Shown: in pieces, positions 21,665 to 32,954 of the stretch
How the letters are laid out: each line of letters opens with the position of its first letter
How positions within the stretch are numbered: the first letter of the stretch is position 1
DNA from: Megaustenia siamemsis
Lineage: Eukaryota > Mollusca > Gastropoda > Stylommatophora > Ariophantidae
Direction of reading: 5' to 3'
DNA: 64,000 bases
NCBI GenBank assembly: GCA_032433765.1
Contig: JAVIAB010000059.1
Coordinates: 61,158,582 to 61,222,581, forward strand
The notes under the pieces: generated by a model
Databases searched by the model: none
Seen by the model: only the letters and a program-made list of their open reading frames with translations
Told to the model about the DNA's origin: nothing
Position numbers and translations under genes: made by a program

Positions 21665-22065
21665 ATCCTCTTAGCGCTTTCCGTCAACACTACATGTGGA
21701 TGCATTGTGTCTCTAGTTTACGTCAAAACCATAATATTTGCAACTTTAGGCCCAACACATCCGTCTTCGGCATGGGTAGATTTGTTGAAACAATTTTTGC
21801 CCATACAGCAGCTATTTTTTAATCTGCTCTTTTAGACTTTTTTTTAGTGCCATGGGTTCTTTAACATGGGCCAAGTGCAAATGAGACTTCTGTTTTTCCA
21901 CTGTTTTGCGAGAGAGCTTGACATCAAATAACACTACCCAGAGACTAGAGTGCCTCAAAGAAACTATGAATTCAATAAAAAAAAAACGCCCATTACCTGT
22001 AGTGGGATTAAGACCATTCTGTCCAGAGGCCAACATCTTACCTCAAAGTCACCCAGCCCATGACA
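21665..22065 (-). mobile_element. SINE-3 copy
   Basis: Minus orientation. The tRNA-like head lies at the right end (GGCTGGGTGACTTTGAGGTA, then a region ending GGCCTCTGGACAG). The body includes GCACTTGGCCCATGTTAAAG and AGTGCCATGGGTTC complements. The same family is seen near 23.5, 36.9, 50.5, 51.2, 52.4 and 58.9 kb. Confidence 0.55.
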
Positions 22066-22176
22066 TTACCTATAAGAATGTGCAGTTGATTATCAAAGAA
22101 TATGTGCACTAACACCATTTTCAGCATTTGCTTTTAAGATGCTGAGAAAACCCTAACTTACTTATCGGAAATGAAC

Positions 22177-22488
22177 TTAACACTTTCCATACAGAAGCTT
22201 GTTATCGATGTAACGGAAGAGATTTCAGAGACAAAATGTTTCATGGTTTTAAGAATCAATCTACATATTTATATTTATCTAACATATAACATAATATATA
22301 TGAATTTTAAAATAATTGAACATGGTATTAGATTTCACCAATATCAAGATGATACAAGACATGTAAAAAGAATATGGTTTGATGGTGTTCACACTAATCA
22401 AATTGAGAGCGGCGCACTATGTAGCGAAGTGTACGTTGCTGAAATTGGCATGGTCGCACAGTGCTGCGAAATGTACGGAAAGAATTAA
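22177..22488. mobile_element. TTAA-flanked MITE (piggyBac-like), copy 2
   Basis: The uninterrupted 304-bp element is bounded by TTAA at 22177-22180 and 22485-22488. Its terminal inverted repeats are CACTTTCCATACAG on the left and TTCTTTCCGTACAT read inward from the right. The interior matches copies 1 and 3 (GATGTAACGGAAGAGATTTC, TAACATATAACATAATATAT). No coding capacity is conserved. Confidence 0.75.
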
Positions 22489-22954
22489 GGCTATAGACTG
22501 TTATTCAGGGGGAAGTTAATCATTTTGAATTTTTTCAACGGTCCAAAAAACCTATTTGAAAGGAAATTGTATGAAAGTATCAAATATTTAGGTTACATTT
22601 TTTATCTGGTTCCTTGTGACCTGGTATGCAGGGGTTGTCTATTTATGTGAAACATGATCTACATCATGCAGGCTTTAATAGAAGCACATACATCACAGAA
22701 GGTCATAAATTACAAATGATCATACAATTAACATGTGATAAAAGATGGCGCATTTAAATCTTACAATTTGATATAATTGATACCATGTTGAACAATTGTC
22801 TGAGGATATGAAATGAAATTTTGTGTTGACTTTGTTGGACGGACATACAGTGTTTAGTGGGAGATGATTTCAGCATTTGCTCTTGTGAACTTGACAATGT
22901 AACTAAAGATAGACAGGGACATGTTTTAGCCAGGCATTAATAACTATTGACTTC

Positions 22955-23225
22955 ATCATCATCGGGTGCTGTCTCCGCATCAAAGGTTGGCTACCATGGA
23001 ACGCCATTCCACGCTGTCTCTTGCTTTGATGGTGCAGGTTGTCATAGGCTGACTTGTCTATCCTTTGATGTAACTCATCCACGTTAATCTTGGTCTGCCT
23101 CTTTTACCTTGTATTTTCCCTTCCAAGATTATACTGTTATTAGACTGTTGTGTCTTTTAGCATGCCCCAAAATCTCATTTGTCTTGTTTGTATTGTATTT
23201 AGTAGTTTGACATAAGTTAGAATTC
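22955..23225 (-). mobile_element. L-J LINE fragment
   Basis: It matches 11106-11250 (AACTCATCCACGTTAATCTT, TGTATTTTCCCTTCCAAGAT, TTAGACTGTTGTGTCTTTTA). It begins next to a CATCATCATCGGG string that would be the 3' repeat tail on the minus strand. Confidence 0.5.
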
Positions 23226-23384
23226 CTCTCCATGGCTTTCTCTGGAATAGCACGTGATGAGGCTCTAAATCTCTTTCACGGTGGTCAGCCACATTCATCT
23301 TTCGTGCCCTGAATATGTAAAATTTTAAAATTATTTTTAAAATATTATTTTTTATTTTACATACATATTTGTATGTGTATTGTA

Positions 23385-23490
23385 TGTTTGTTCCTGTTCA
23401 AGGCCTTTCGTGCCGAAACGTCATTCTGGTTTGTGTTGCTCACTTGTTACGTGAAGCTTTAACCATACTGTTTTTTTCTTTTTTTTTTTT
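23385..23490. mobile_element. Half copy of the 607-908 foldback MITE
   Basis: TTTGTTCCTGTTCAAGGCC, GTGCCGAAACGTCATTCTG and GAAGCTTTAACCATACTG match the right arm at 823-908. The opposite arm is not found nearby. Confidence 0.55.
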
Positions 23491-23514
23491 TTTGCTATAT
23501 TTTTTCTTTTCTCC

Positions 23515-23740
23515 TCAATAGTTCTTTAGCTTGTGCAAGTACACATGGTACCTCCTGATTTTCAGCATTATCTAGGTAGGCTAAACATTTGATCTCATTA
23601 CCCAGAGACTAGGAGAGGGTATAGCCACAAAGAAACCTTGAATGTGACACATTTCCAATGTGTGTGGTTGGATTTAAACCCAGGACATTCATGTCCCGAG
23701 ACTACTGTCATAACTCTAGAACACTTTAGAACACCCAAGC
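23515..23740 (-). mobile_element. SINE-3 fragment
   Basis: It contains AGCTTGTGCAAGTACACATG, CTACCCAGAGACTAGG-like text and a B-box-like GATTTAAACCCAGGA in reverse. It shares its layout with the copy at 58850-59102 but is more decayed. Confidence 0.4.
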
Positions 23741-23846
23741 CTCCATTAACAGTACTGATTTTGCATTTTAATTAAATATTTTTAGCTGAATATTTATACA
23801 GTATATAAAAGTTGTTGATATTTATTCTTATGTTTTTATACCACAG

Positions 23847-23911
23847 AGATAAGTGTAAGCATCTGTTTGAAGTCTTTGTGGAGATTGCCAAGCCAAATGG
23901 CAAAGATGAAG
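23847..23911 (+). CDS. DENND1: DENND1/connecdenn exon (start of DENN domain)
   Basis: A 65-bp exon with acceptor CCACAG and donor GAAG|GTATTG. It translates, in phase, as DKCKHLFEVFVEIAKPNGKD followed by E plus one base. It matches the opening of the upstream DENN module of DENND1 proteins, where human DENND1A has FEVYVEVAYP and then an acidic QFPEDYSDQ stretch. DENND1 proteins are exchange factors for Rab35 on endocytic membranes. The last base joins the next exon to make GCA (Ala), so the two exons are phase-compatible (1/2). I cannot say which vertebrate paralogue (A, B or C) it resembles most. The exon with the start codon was not found. Confidence 0.8.
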
Positions 23912-24024
23912 GTATTGTGGGTGTTATAAAGAGTGCAATTAATCATTAGTGTATGTTTTTTTCCCCCCGTAAGTATTATTTTTTTTGTTCTGGGCACAAG
24001 ACTCAAAAGCAGTAAAAAAAATGG

Positions 24025-24395
24025 AGGCAAGGCGCAAGACAGCTACAGAGCTGGAAACTGTCAGCGACTCATAGCTGATGGCCTGTACCAGGATTGTTGG
24101 AATGGAACAATCAAGACCCTACTCTGCCTCTTCATGGTGTCTCTAGAAACAACTAATCCAGTCTAGTCTGGCAAAATGAGTAGGAACTGAAGAGGGAAGG
24201 CAACCAGTACTGAAAAATGCCATGCTGAAGTCAGATGTGTTGGTTAAAATATCACAGTTCTACTGCAAACCACAAAATATGGCATTTATGCCAACTTAAT
24301 GTTCTTGTAAGGACAGATAACCAAGAGGACTATCCATTCCTTTATTAATCACCGATTAAGCACTAGAAAAGGATTATAAAAAATTATCCAGTGTT
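24025..24395. repeat. Unclassified dispersed repeat U2, copy 1
   Basis: It aligns with 41420-41795: AACTGTCAGCGACTCATAGC against AATTGTCAGCGACCCACAGC, CAGTCTAGTCTGGC against CTGCCTAGTCTGGC, and GCTGAAGTCAGATGTGTTG identical in both. Both copies lie in + orientation near host exons. There is no ORF of note. Confidence 0.65.
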
Positions 24396-24409
24396 AACTA
24401 CATGATAGG

Positions 24410-24700
24410 ATCAGCCGGAGAGACAGTAAGATCAAAAACAAAGAACTAACAAATTATTGAATACTTGAAGAAAGTACAGAGAGATCAAAATACGACACAA
24501 GACTTTGGAAAATGGACATGAACACCAGATTTTTTAAGGACTGACCATGGAAAAGATGGACTGGTAGAAGTATTAGAAACACTAGGAAACATAACAGCAG
24601 GAGAGGTCAACAGAACACCAAAAGACCAAACTATATCTAGCCTGATGCTGATAGGTAAATATGGAAAGAAAAAAGGCCCCCCCCCCCCCCCAGTATTAAG
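24410..24700 (+). mobile_element. Degenerate L-D LINE fragment
   Basis: AGTAAGATCAAAAACAAAGA (compare GAT/AAGATCAGAAATGAAGAA in L-D), CTAGGAAACATAACAGCAGG and AGGTCAACAGAACACCAAAA follow the L-D C-terminal order. A run of about 14 C lies just downstream at about 24677. Confidence 0.55.
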
Positions 24701-24717
24701 TATAATAAAACAGAGCT

Positions 24718-24955
24718 ATAGATTTTAGAGCAGCGAATCTCAAAACAGAAACCTTGCGTGCCAAAATGGCACATATTGCAGAGATTACTGCTTAAAAAAT
24801 CTATAGATCTGTTTCCATAACAATACTTTTTTACAATGACAGCTTGTCAAGCCATCAATCAAACTCCTTAGTCGCCTCTTACAATATGCCTGGAAGGTCA
24901 CAGAGTTATTATTCTTTACTTCCCTCATAATAAGTCCAGGTAACACATGGGAATA
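24718..24955 (-). mobile_element. SINE-2, copy 2
   Basis: It matches copy 1 through AATCTCAAAACAGAAACCTT, GCACATATTGCAGAGATTAC and GACAGCTTGTCAAGCCATC. The L-A-like tail end is truncated on the left. Confidence 0.7.
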
Positions 24956-25052
24956 TAAAATTACTTTATATTTATTATAAATATTGTCTAACATAAGTCA
25001 ATATTTACTGTACGTTTTGGCTGTAATGTGTTCCCATTGTTTGTGTTTTCAG

Positions 25053-25096
25053 CACCCTTCATTATACAGCAATATCCTCAAGACTTTGATGATAAG
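25053..25096 (+). CDS. DENND1: DENND1/connecdenn exon 2 of those seen
   Basis: A 44-bp exon, acceptor GTTTTCAG and donor AAG|GTAATC. In phase with 23847-23911 it encodes (A)PFIIQQYPQDFDDK and ends at a codon boundary. In DENND1 this acidic QFPEDYSDQ-like stretch is followed by EVLQ...KFCFPF, which should open the next exon. I did not find that exon before the assembly gap. The splice phase also happens to fit the first PTGES2 exon, but that would join unrelated families. Confidence 0.78.
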
Positions 25097-25132
25097 GTAA
25101 TCAATTACATGCTTTATTTACATTGTAGAAAT

Positions 25133-25160
25133 ATATATATATACAATATATACATATATT
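25133..25160. repeat. (TA)n microsatellite
   Basis: Short TA-rich tract inside the intron after the second DENND1 exon. Confidence 0.8.
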
Positions 25161-25164
25161 ACAA

Positions 25165-25555
25165 TAGAAACAGGAAAAAGAGTTCTTAAATGTTATGTAA
25201 AACCAGTCTTAACATATGGATGTGAATCATGGACAATAGGACAACAGACAAGAAAATCACTGGAGGCTTTAGAAATGTGGTTTTACAAAAAATGTTGAAA
25301 ATACCATGGACAGCTAAGAAGAGTAATGAAAATGTTCTGAGAGGCCAGAGCAAAAAGACAGCTAATTTCCAATATTAGGAAGAAACAATCATCATTTTTT
25401 GTAATGAGATAATGTAATGAGAAGGGAACAGCTGGAATATATTGTAACAACTGGAAAAATTGAGGGACGAAGATATAGAAGGAAGCAAAGAGAAAAGATA
25501 AAAACAGCTTAAGAGAATGGTTAAGGCATAAAAATGTGAAGCTGCAGTAAAGCTG
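25165..25555 (+). mobile_element. L-C LINE 3' fragment
   Basis: It contains AGTTCTTAAATGTTATGTAA, CATATGGATGTGAATCATGG, a WFYKKC-type block and AATATATTGTAACAACTGG. It matches 54970-55425 and, on the opposite strand, 18.1-18.6 kb. Frames are broken. Confidence 0.75.
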
Positions 25556-25589
25556 AATATGAGGAAAAATAAAAAAAAATAAAAAAATG

Positions 25590-25700
25590 GTATGTAAGAA
25601 GCTTTACGTGATAAGTGGACGACACAGACTAAACAACGTTTCAGCCCAATAGGCCTTCATCAGGAACAAACAAAAACACACACACACAAAACTAATAACG
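25590..25700. mobile_element. Half copy of the 607-908 foldback MITE
   Basis: AAGCTTTACGTGATAAGTGG, ACAACGTTTCAGCCCAATAG and GGCCTTCATCAGGAACAAAC match the left arm at 608-690 with changes. No partner arm was found. Confidence 0.45.
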
Positions 25701-26267
25701 AAACAACCAAACAAAAACAATCGAAATGTGTTAAAGAAAACAAAATTAACTATCCTGTCAAAACCAAAAGGAAATAGCAACCAAGTGCGGCTGTCGTGAA
25801 CGTCGAGAAACGTGCAAAAATGTGCGCAAATGCACACAGAACCAGAGGAGTTCACACAGGGGTCAGTGTGCAAACACAAAGGAGAAAGAATCGAATAGTA
25901 GACTAACAGGTGTTCAAAAGGCGGTAAGAGTGAGATGTCTGAGAGTGGGGTACAATAAAAACAAATGAGGGGTAAGGAGCACAGAAAAAAAGGTATAGAG
26001 GAGAAAACCGAAGTGTCTCATAAGGGACTAGAGGAGAAGAACTATAAATAGCATGGCATAGTAAGTAGACCAAAGAACCCAAATATGTGCAGTAGAGAAG
26101 GCTATGCAAAAGGGAAGGAGCAACCAAAGGAAACTATGCATATGAGTGTGATTTATTCATACCTCTCGGGGTCAGCAAACCATACTGGACTATAAGGTGA
26201 TTTTCCAAAGTATAGCGGCTGCGGTCGCCAGAGTGACAAAGGACAATACCAGTGACACGGATGTCGA

Positions 26268-26400
26268 TTAAGATGATTAAGAGAATAGCTTGGCAGAAGG
26301 TCAACAACGGAAATGATAAATGTCGAGATTGAAATTTGTGGAGAGACATGATCACCTACGTCAACAGGCACGGTACTTGATGATGATGATGATGATGAGT
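26268..26400 (+). mobile_element. L-C LINE 3' end with GAT-repeat tail
   Basis: AAGAGAATAGCTTGGCAGAA, GGAGAGACATGATCACCTAC and GGCACGGTACTTGATGATGA are the extreme L-C 3' end. It is followed by a pure (GAT)n tail, so this tail was produced at insertion. Confidence 0.75.
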
Positions 26401-26639
26401 TACATTGTAATTTGCTACATTTATCCTGTGGATAATTTAACAATAGCAGAAGTATGTTATATTTGGATTTGCTAATTGACTGCACAACATACGTAAGGAA
26501 CTGAATATAGCAACAGAACTTAGGCTTTTATGAGTATGTATTTACTCATAGTAACTTATGGCTGTGAAACATGGGCAGATTGGCTGAAAAATACATCTTT
26601 ATCTTTGAAGGCAAGAGTTACAGAACAGCACTTAGAATA

Positions 26640-27720
26640 CCTTCATTGTCATGTGCCATGCATATCGTCTCTCTCTCCCATCACTCGGTCCTTCACAATC
26701 GTAATTTCATCAGTGAATTTTATTATGCCACTTGGATAAGCTGTTCAGTATTTTTCTCTTGGTTTTCCTCTGCACTACTTTCCCATTCATTCTGCCTGTT
26801 ATAATATTATCAATGCCTTCTTTTTGCATGACATGTCTATAGTAAATGTAGATTGCCTCTTCCTTGTGATTTTGATGGTATTTCTAGTTTCTCCAGCTTA
26901 TTTTGAACATTCTTCATTTGTAATTTCTGCTATCCATGGAATTCGTAGAATTTTTCTGATCAACCACATCTTAGCTGCCTCTAATGTTCTTTGTGTTGTC
27001 TTACTTATCATCCATGACTCAACTCATATAGTAGAACAGGTTTGATGTAGTATTTAGGACATGTTTTCTAATGTTAATTGACAATGATTTGTTACATAGG
27101 ATGTTTTCATTTGATGGAATTCAATTTTTGTTTGCCCTTTTCTGCTTCTAATTTCTGCAGTTCATCAGCCATCTGATGTTATTATTGATCCTGTGTATGT
27201 GAATCTATGCACTTGTTTCAGGATGTTTTCATTTAGTATTACTCTTACATTCTTGTGTGTGTTTGTTTTCCATGGTATTATCATAGTTTCTGTCTTTTTG
27301 ATGTTGAGGGTCAAGCCTCTTTGTTCACTTTCTGCAAAAATTTCATCTAATAGATTTTGTAGATCTCTTTCTTGTTTTCTGTTATCAATACTATATCATC
27401 TGCATACCTGCAAATATTTATATTACTTCCTCCACTTTAATGCCAGGTTTGTTTGCAATGGTCCTTAAAATATTTTTACTGTATGAAAAAAATTGATCTG
27501 GTGACATTATACATCCTTGTCGCACCGCTTGTCTTATTTGTTGATATACTCCATTTTTGGGGTTTTAATTCTAATGGCTGCTTCGTGGTTCCAGTTTATA
27601 TGTTTATTAATCCTCAGATCTTTACTATCTATATTGATATTTTCTAGCTTCTTGATCATCTGTTCATGAGTGACTTTATTGAAAGCTTTGGTGTAATAAA
27701 TAAAGCACAGCTATAGGCGT
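26640..27720 (-). mobile_element. L-C-related LINE, RT region
   Basis: Near 27720-27600 on the minus strand there is a YYTKAFNKVTHEQMIKKLEN block followed by IDSKDLRINKH. This corresponds to the FIDYxKAFDxV motif and helix of the RT palm. Further down, GVxQGC-like and YADD-like remnants are visible around 27520 and 27400. The whole stretch is shifted and interrupted. It is a different subfamily from the 18-kb copy. Confidence 0.65.
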
Positions 27721-27944
27721 ATCTGTAGAGCCAATGCTCTTTCTGCCAATGTTCACAGAATACCATGGATGGGAAAATTTTGCAATAACTTAGAATTTTA
27801 GAAAATGGGTTGATAAAGAACATAAAAAGGAAATTATTTTAGTCATGGAAAATGACAATGGCTTAGGGAAGATAATTATAGAATACAAAGGTCATACCGT
27901 CCATATATTTTTTAGAATAACCTGTATACCAGACCAACACTCAT

Positions 27945-28289
27945 CAAGTAGGTGATCATGTCTCTCATCATAGGTTATCATGTCTCTCTACAACCTTTGA
28001 TCTCAAAAGTTATTTATCTTTTCTGTTGTTATTTATCACTTCTGTTGTTGACCTTCTGCCAAGCCATTCTCATAAGCTGTCTGGTATCTTTTCTCCATCT
28101 ATGCTTCAACTATCGCTTCGTCCCTCAATTGCTCCAGTTGTCACAATATATTCCAGCTGTTCTATTGTCAAAAATGGATTGCATAGTATCTTCCTTATTT
28201 GTTTTGGACAGCTGCTTTTGTCTGAGCTATTCTGCATCTCACTTATGTTGTACATCTACCATCTGAGGTTAACATTGTTCCCAGATATT

Positions 28290-28290
<1 letters not shown>
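27945..28290 (-). mobile_element. L-C LINE 3' fragment
   Basis: The plus strand reads AGTAGGTGATCATGTCTCTC, TTCTGTTGTTGACCTTCTGC and ATGGATTGCATAGTATCTTC, the reverse of the L-C 3' part. The 3' end is at the left, with an ATCATGTCTCT duplication at 27950-27990. Confidence 0.7.

Positions 28291-28341
<51 letters not shown>
28291..28341. repeat. (TA)n microsatellite
   Basis: A pure TA tract of about 50 bp directly left of a TA-target MITE. It has probably expanded from the target site. Confidence 0.9.
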
Positions 28342-28343
<2 letters not shown>

Positions 28344-28676
28344 TGTTTATAAAGTCTCACTACACTTGGTATCTAGGTCAATTTGAAAAAAATGTTTATG
28401 ACGTCATCACAATATGTGCTCAATGGTAAGTTCACTTGTTGCGACAGTTTTCTTAATGACTTGTCTGGACTTTTAAGGATTCTGTCTTGGATATCTAAAC
28501 ATATTTCATCATTCACAGCAGGCCTACCAGATCGTGGAGCATCTTCCACATTTCCAGTAGCAAAAACTTATTCAACAAATTTCATTGACAGTGGGAGCAC
28601 ATATTGTGATGACGTCATAAACATTTTTTTTTCAAATTGACCTAGATACCAAGTGTAGTGAGACTTTATAAACACC

Positions 28677-28679
<3 letters not shown>
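28342..28679 (-). mobile_element. Tc1/mariner-type non-autonomous element with 80-bp inverted repeats
   Basis: The inverted arms are 28342-28421 and 28595-28679. They start GGTGTTTATAAAGTCTC and end in CACCCTG followed by TA. Between them, the minus strand keeps a coding remnant: ATGNVEDAPRSGRPAVNDEI, then SPDKSLRKLSQQVN. This is the linker and second helix-turn-helix pattern (GRP then S-L-R-x-L-S) of mariner-like transposases. The catalytic domain is gone. TA arrays lie on both sides. Confidence 0.75.

Positions 28680-28760
<81 letters not shown>
28680..28760. repeat. (TA)n microsatellite
   Basis: A pure TA tract of about 80 bp directly right of the mariner-type element. Confidence 0.9.
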
Positions 28761-28762
<2 letters not shown>

Positions 28763-28839
28763 ATATTAACCACCATGATATCTCTGGTTAAATGAAATTT
28801 TAATCCGAGTCCCTTCGGCCGCTCATGTTAGGTCTTTGG

Positions 28840-28980
28840 TGAGGAAGACCTAGAAGAAGATGGGTGCAAGATATCACAGATTAGCTGGCATGGTTTGCTG
28901 CAGAAGGTGGATATCTCGCTTAGGACAGAGTCAGCTTGAGAGTAGCTGTAATGGGAGCTTAGTTCCTGCAGGGACAAGCT
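28840..28980 (+). mobile_element. LINE C-terminal fragment
   Basis: A GGAAGACCTAGAAGAAGATG block encodes GRPRRRW-like residues, followed by a SWHGLLQKVDISLRTES-like tail. A related piece is near 47630-47720. The family is not assigned. Confidence 0.35.
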
Positions 28981-29258
28981 GTAGAAATGTCTATTTTATG
29001 ATGGATATGAGATGAATTGGTCGTTCCTCATAAAGGTGTATCTTTGTTTTACAGTCTTCTTGATGCTTGACAGCTGTTTGGTGGCCTAAAGGTGTAACTT
29101 CAGCCTCATGCTGTCAACACCGACACAACTTAAACAAGCTTGTACAGTCTAGTAAAGGCGCTTGTTTACTCAGCTCTTGCCTGATGTTTCTGGTGTGGGT
29201 CGTCGTTGAATCTCTGGCTCTCACCCACGTAACAACCTGAGCTTCGTTGGTTGCCACA

Positions 29259-29261
<3 letters not shown>

Positions 29262-29304
<43 letters not shown>
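29262..29304. repeat. (TA)n microsatellite
   Basis: A pure TA tract of about 42 bp. Confidence 0.9.
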
Positions 29305-29305
<1 letters not shown>

Positions 29306-30540
29306 CAGTCGTTAGTGAAACCTATTATCGACCTCAGTACTTAGCGTTGTCTCAGTTTTTACTTCTATCAAGCTTGGATACAACACACATGTTTCACGGT
29401 ACACATAAGTCTCTCTGTATAAAATATCTTAAGACTTTATTGAAGAGCTATAGATATTCCACAACAATAAAGAACCCTGCGGTTTAACATTCCCACTCGG
29501 GTCTCCAAGTAAAACTAAGTACACATGGTTCCGGAGCTCACTATACACTGCACTCTCCTCATGCACACAGTTGCTTCTCCTCTTAGAAATTTTGGTTGGT
29601 TATACTGTGCTCAACCTATCCTTGAAAGTATTGCTACAACAGCCTCATTTGCTGCTCTCCTCGTGAGAGTTCTCTTCTAGTGTCTCTGTCTTCTAGAAAC
29701 CTCTGAGTCTTCCTGATAACAGGTTCAACTCACTGTTACCATCTAGTCACTGAACATGTGTCCACTATGCTATCTTTTTCATTTTACCAGTGAGCTCCCC
29801 TATCTAGAACGTTCCACTTAACTGTTTCTCTCTAATCACAGAGCATGTGCTCAACTGCTACTGACTGGGCCTTACGCCCTCTTGGCATGGCTACTCTGCT
29901 ACTACTTAGTTTTACATGTGACTCTTCTCCTACTAGAACCCTCCACAGGCCCTTAAATCTCTCGCCCCTCAGCCAATCAACAACCACTTCCTTAATTTCT
30001 CATCCAATGTATTCTCTTCACTTCGTCCCTTCTATTTCATCTGCTCATTTCCCCATGTTTGTCACCTGTCTCCACAATCACGAGACTTTCCTCTCTACTC
30101 ATCCAACAACAATTCACTCAGACTTCTCGGTAATTCACTTCCCCACACATACGGTGTTTCTGAACTCTCTCCACACCATCCCTACTCTCTCCTCATTTCC
30201 TTACATTCCTACATTCTCATTTACAAAGCTAGATAATGATGATTTACTAATGAAAGATATTCTAAATAACTTCTGATGGTCAGATTTGCTCCTGTTGCAA
30301 ATTTATTCTCTTATTCCTTTCTAATTTGCTCTTCAGCTTTGAGATAGTTTGCCATCTTTTACTCTTTTGTTGGCCTTTCCTGTTGCCACATTTCCCAGTG
30401 TTTCTAATGTTCTATCTATCCATCTTTTTCAAAGATGCTCCTTTCTCTGTTGTTTACATCTCTTGATAGCTGTATGGATTGTATTTAGTTGTTTCTGTCT
30501 TGTCACATAACCAAGCTATGTAATTTGTTGTTTCTTTAAT
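29305..30540. other. CT-rich stretch without a recognised gene; possible solo LTR on the minus strand
   Basis: The 29500-30240 part is pyrimidine-rich, and the ORF at 29845-30276 is a composition artefact. On the minus strand TCAATAAAGTCTTAAGATAT (about 29435) looks like a polyadenylation signal, followed by about 130 bp to the TA tract, as in an R-U5 region. I found no TG...CA ends or target duplication, so the LTR idea is weak. Confidence 0.2.
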
Positions 30541-30599
30541 ATTTTTTTTTTTACTGTGGAGGTGATTTCCATGTCTTCATAGTACTCTGCTTCTAATTT

Positions 30600-31605
30600 T
30601 TCAGCTTTCACACGCATACGTAAGGGTTGATAGTACATTTGATTTGAATAGCCTAAGTTTTGTGTTTGTGCTAATGAGTTTTGATTTCCACAACTTTTCA
30701 AGGCTTCTGAAAGACATTGCTGCTTTAGCCAGTCTGATTCTAATTTCTTTGCTCGTATCCCCTTCTCGATCAATGTGACTTCCAAGATAGATAAAGTGAT
30801 CGATCTCTTCTACTGGTTTGTTTTCCATGTATATTTTGTCACTTGTTGGAATTAAACTTTTCATGACTTTAGTCTTTTCATGATTGACCTCAAGCCCAAT
30901 TTTGCTGGCTATTGATGATAGTTCATTGTGTTTTCCTGCATCGTTTTTATCTGACTGCTGATGAGAACTATGTCATCAGCAAAGTCGAGGTCCTCCAAAT
31001 GGTCTCCTTGTATCCATTCGATGCCTTTATTACCAGTGCAGCATTTCTTCATTATGAAGTCCATAACAATTCCAAATAACAAGGGCGATAAAATACATCC
31101 TTGTTTAACCCCAGTTTCTATTGGGAAACATTCGCTCAGTCCTTCCTCTGTTCGAACTGCACATGTGTAACCATCATACATGTCTTTGATAATATTTATG
31201 ATTTTTGATAGTAAACCATATTGCTTCAGAATTTTCCACAAAGAATCTCTATGAATACTATCAAATGCTTTTTTGAAGTCGATGAAGTTAAGTACAAAAG
31301 GTTTTTGCTTTTCAATGTGTTCCTCCAATATAAGTCGTAGAGTGAAAATGTGGTCAAGACAGCTTCTCCCTTTTCTAAACCCAGCCTGTTCTTCACGAAT
31401 TACTGTATCTATTGAATCCTTTATTCTATTTAGGATGATTTTACAGAATAACTTTGAGGCAACTGACAAAAGTGTCACGCCTCTCCAGTTGTTACAATCT
31501 CTAAGATTGCCCTTTTTTGGGATCTTAACAATGATTCCTTTTTTCCATTTATGAGGCGTCTTCTCTGTTTTCCAAATGATGTTGAACATTTTTTGGAGAT
31601 GTATT
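30600..31605 (-). mobile_element. L-A LINE: RT domain copy
   Basis: ORF 30909-31589 (226 residues) is the best-preserved RT palm in the window. In order it has KKGIIVKIPKKGNLRDCNNW, EEQAGFRKGRSCLDHIFTLR, FIDFKKAFDSIHRDSL, GVKQGCILSPLLFGIVMDF and the catalytic LDFADDIVLISS. ORF 30601-30864 continues with KSLIPTSDKIYMENKPVEEI and YACES, one frameshift later. At 30600 the family sequence breaks off into another repeat, so the C-terminus and tail are missing. Confidence 0.88.
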
Positions 31606-31624
31606 AAATTATGGCTAATTAAAT

Positions 31625-32065
31625 TATGTTCTCTTCACATGGCCAAAAAATAATGATTGTTTCTTTCTAATATTGGAAATTAGCTTTCTTTTTCCTTTGG
31701 CCTCTTTCAGAATGTTTTCCTTACTCTTCTCAGCTGTCCATGGGATTCTCAACATTCTTCTGTAAAACCACATTTCTACAGACTCCAGTGATTTTCTTGT
31801 TTGTTGTCCTATTGTCCACGATTCACATCCATATGTTAAGACTGGCTCTACATTTCTCTAAGAGCTCTAACATTTAAGAACTCTTTTTCTTGTTTCTATT
31901 GTCAAAAATGGATTGCATAGTATCTTCCTCATTTTTTTGGAAAGATGCTTTTGCCTGAGCCATTCTGCATCTCACCTCTTTTGTACATCTTCCGTCTGAG
32001 GTTAACAAAGTTCTGAAATATTTAAATTCATTTACCTGTTTTATTATTGTCCCCTAACATACATA
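31625..32065 (-). mobile_element. L-C LINE fragment
   Basis: The plus strand reads CACATGGCCAAAAAATAATG, CTCAACATTCTTCTGTAAAA and AACTCTTTTTCTTGTTTCTA, the reverse of the L-C C-terminal region. It lies directly beside the L-A copy in the same orientation. Confidence 0.75.
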
Positions 32066-32950
32066 CAATAATCTAGTTTAGTTCAAGGATTATCCTCATT
32101 GCATGCGGATATGTCCATAAGAACTGAGATCTCTTCCCAGCATGTCCCTCATTGTGTGGAGACTGATGACTCCAATTCTGTGTTGATTTGTTATTTGCCT
32201 GTTTCCCAATGCAGCACTTCTTCTGGCATCCCAAGTTTGACCTGATAATCATGCAGTCTGAATATGGTTGTATATTCATGATCATTGACTAAATCATCAG
32301 CTCGCCCTGCATCCCCTGTAGGCATTCATAATATCAGCCCAGTCCATTGTCTTTCCACCATCCATGGCAGCTGTTCAGGCCAGGGTATCAGCATGTTTGT
32401 TTCCTCTCACACCGGAGTGTCCAGGAATGAAGATGAAATAGATCCCAATCAGTCCTGTGTTCTTTAATGATAGCAACCAGTTTTGCTAAATAGCTTCTCA
32501 ATTAGAAAACAGAAGTAAAAACTCACACTATGTGGTGACAGCATTTGACGTATGACCTTTATTCCTGAACCCTTAGATAATTCCTACAGTTAACCTCAAA
32601 TTTGAAATAAAACAGAATTAGCATTAAAGTTTTCTTCCTCTTCTGTACTTCATTTTAAGTCAAACAAGAGTAAGTTGAATAATACCTTTTTAATTTATAA
32701 GCCATTCCTATCAAATGGGCTTGTAGGATTATCTATGCAACCTTTTATGCTATAAATTTGATGTAAACTACATTGAAGGAAAAATCATTGAGGAGCAAAG
32801 AGTTATGTTATATAGTTAGATTATATAGGTGACATTAAATCAATTTAAACCTGACATTAAATCGTTTCAGAATCAATCATTCACTGGGTAAAGTTAGTTC
32901 TTCTTGTATGTAAAAGAATAATTAAAAAAACAGTTATAGTAGAGTTTCAC
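32066..32950. other. No gene recognised
   Basis: The left part (32100-32460) is a decayed minus-strand sequence, possibly an RNase-H-like LINE segment, but no motif is clear. The rest is AT-rich with no ORF of interest. Confidence 0.4.
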
Positions 32951-32954
32951 AGCT

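Noticed and set aside
29845..30276. 143-codon Ser/Thr/Pro-rich ORF
   Set aside because: It is explained by pyrimidine-rich composition. No domain, splice context or conserved spacing is visible.
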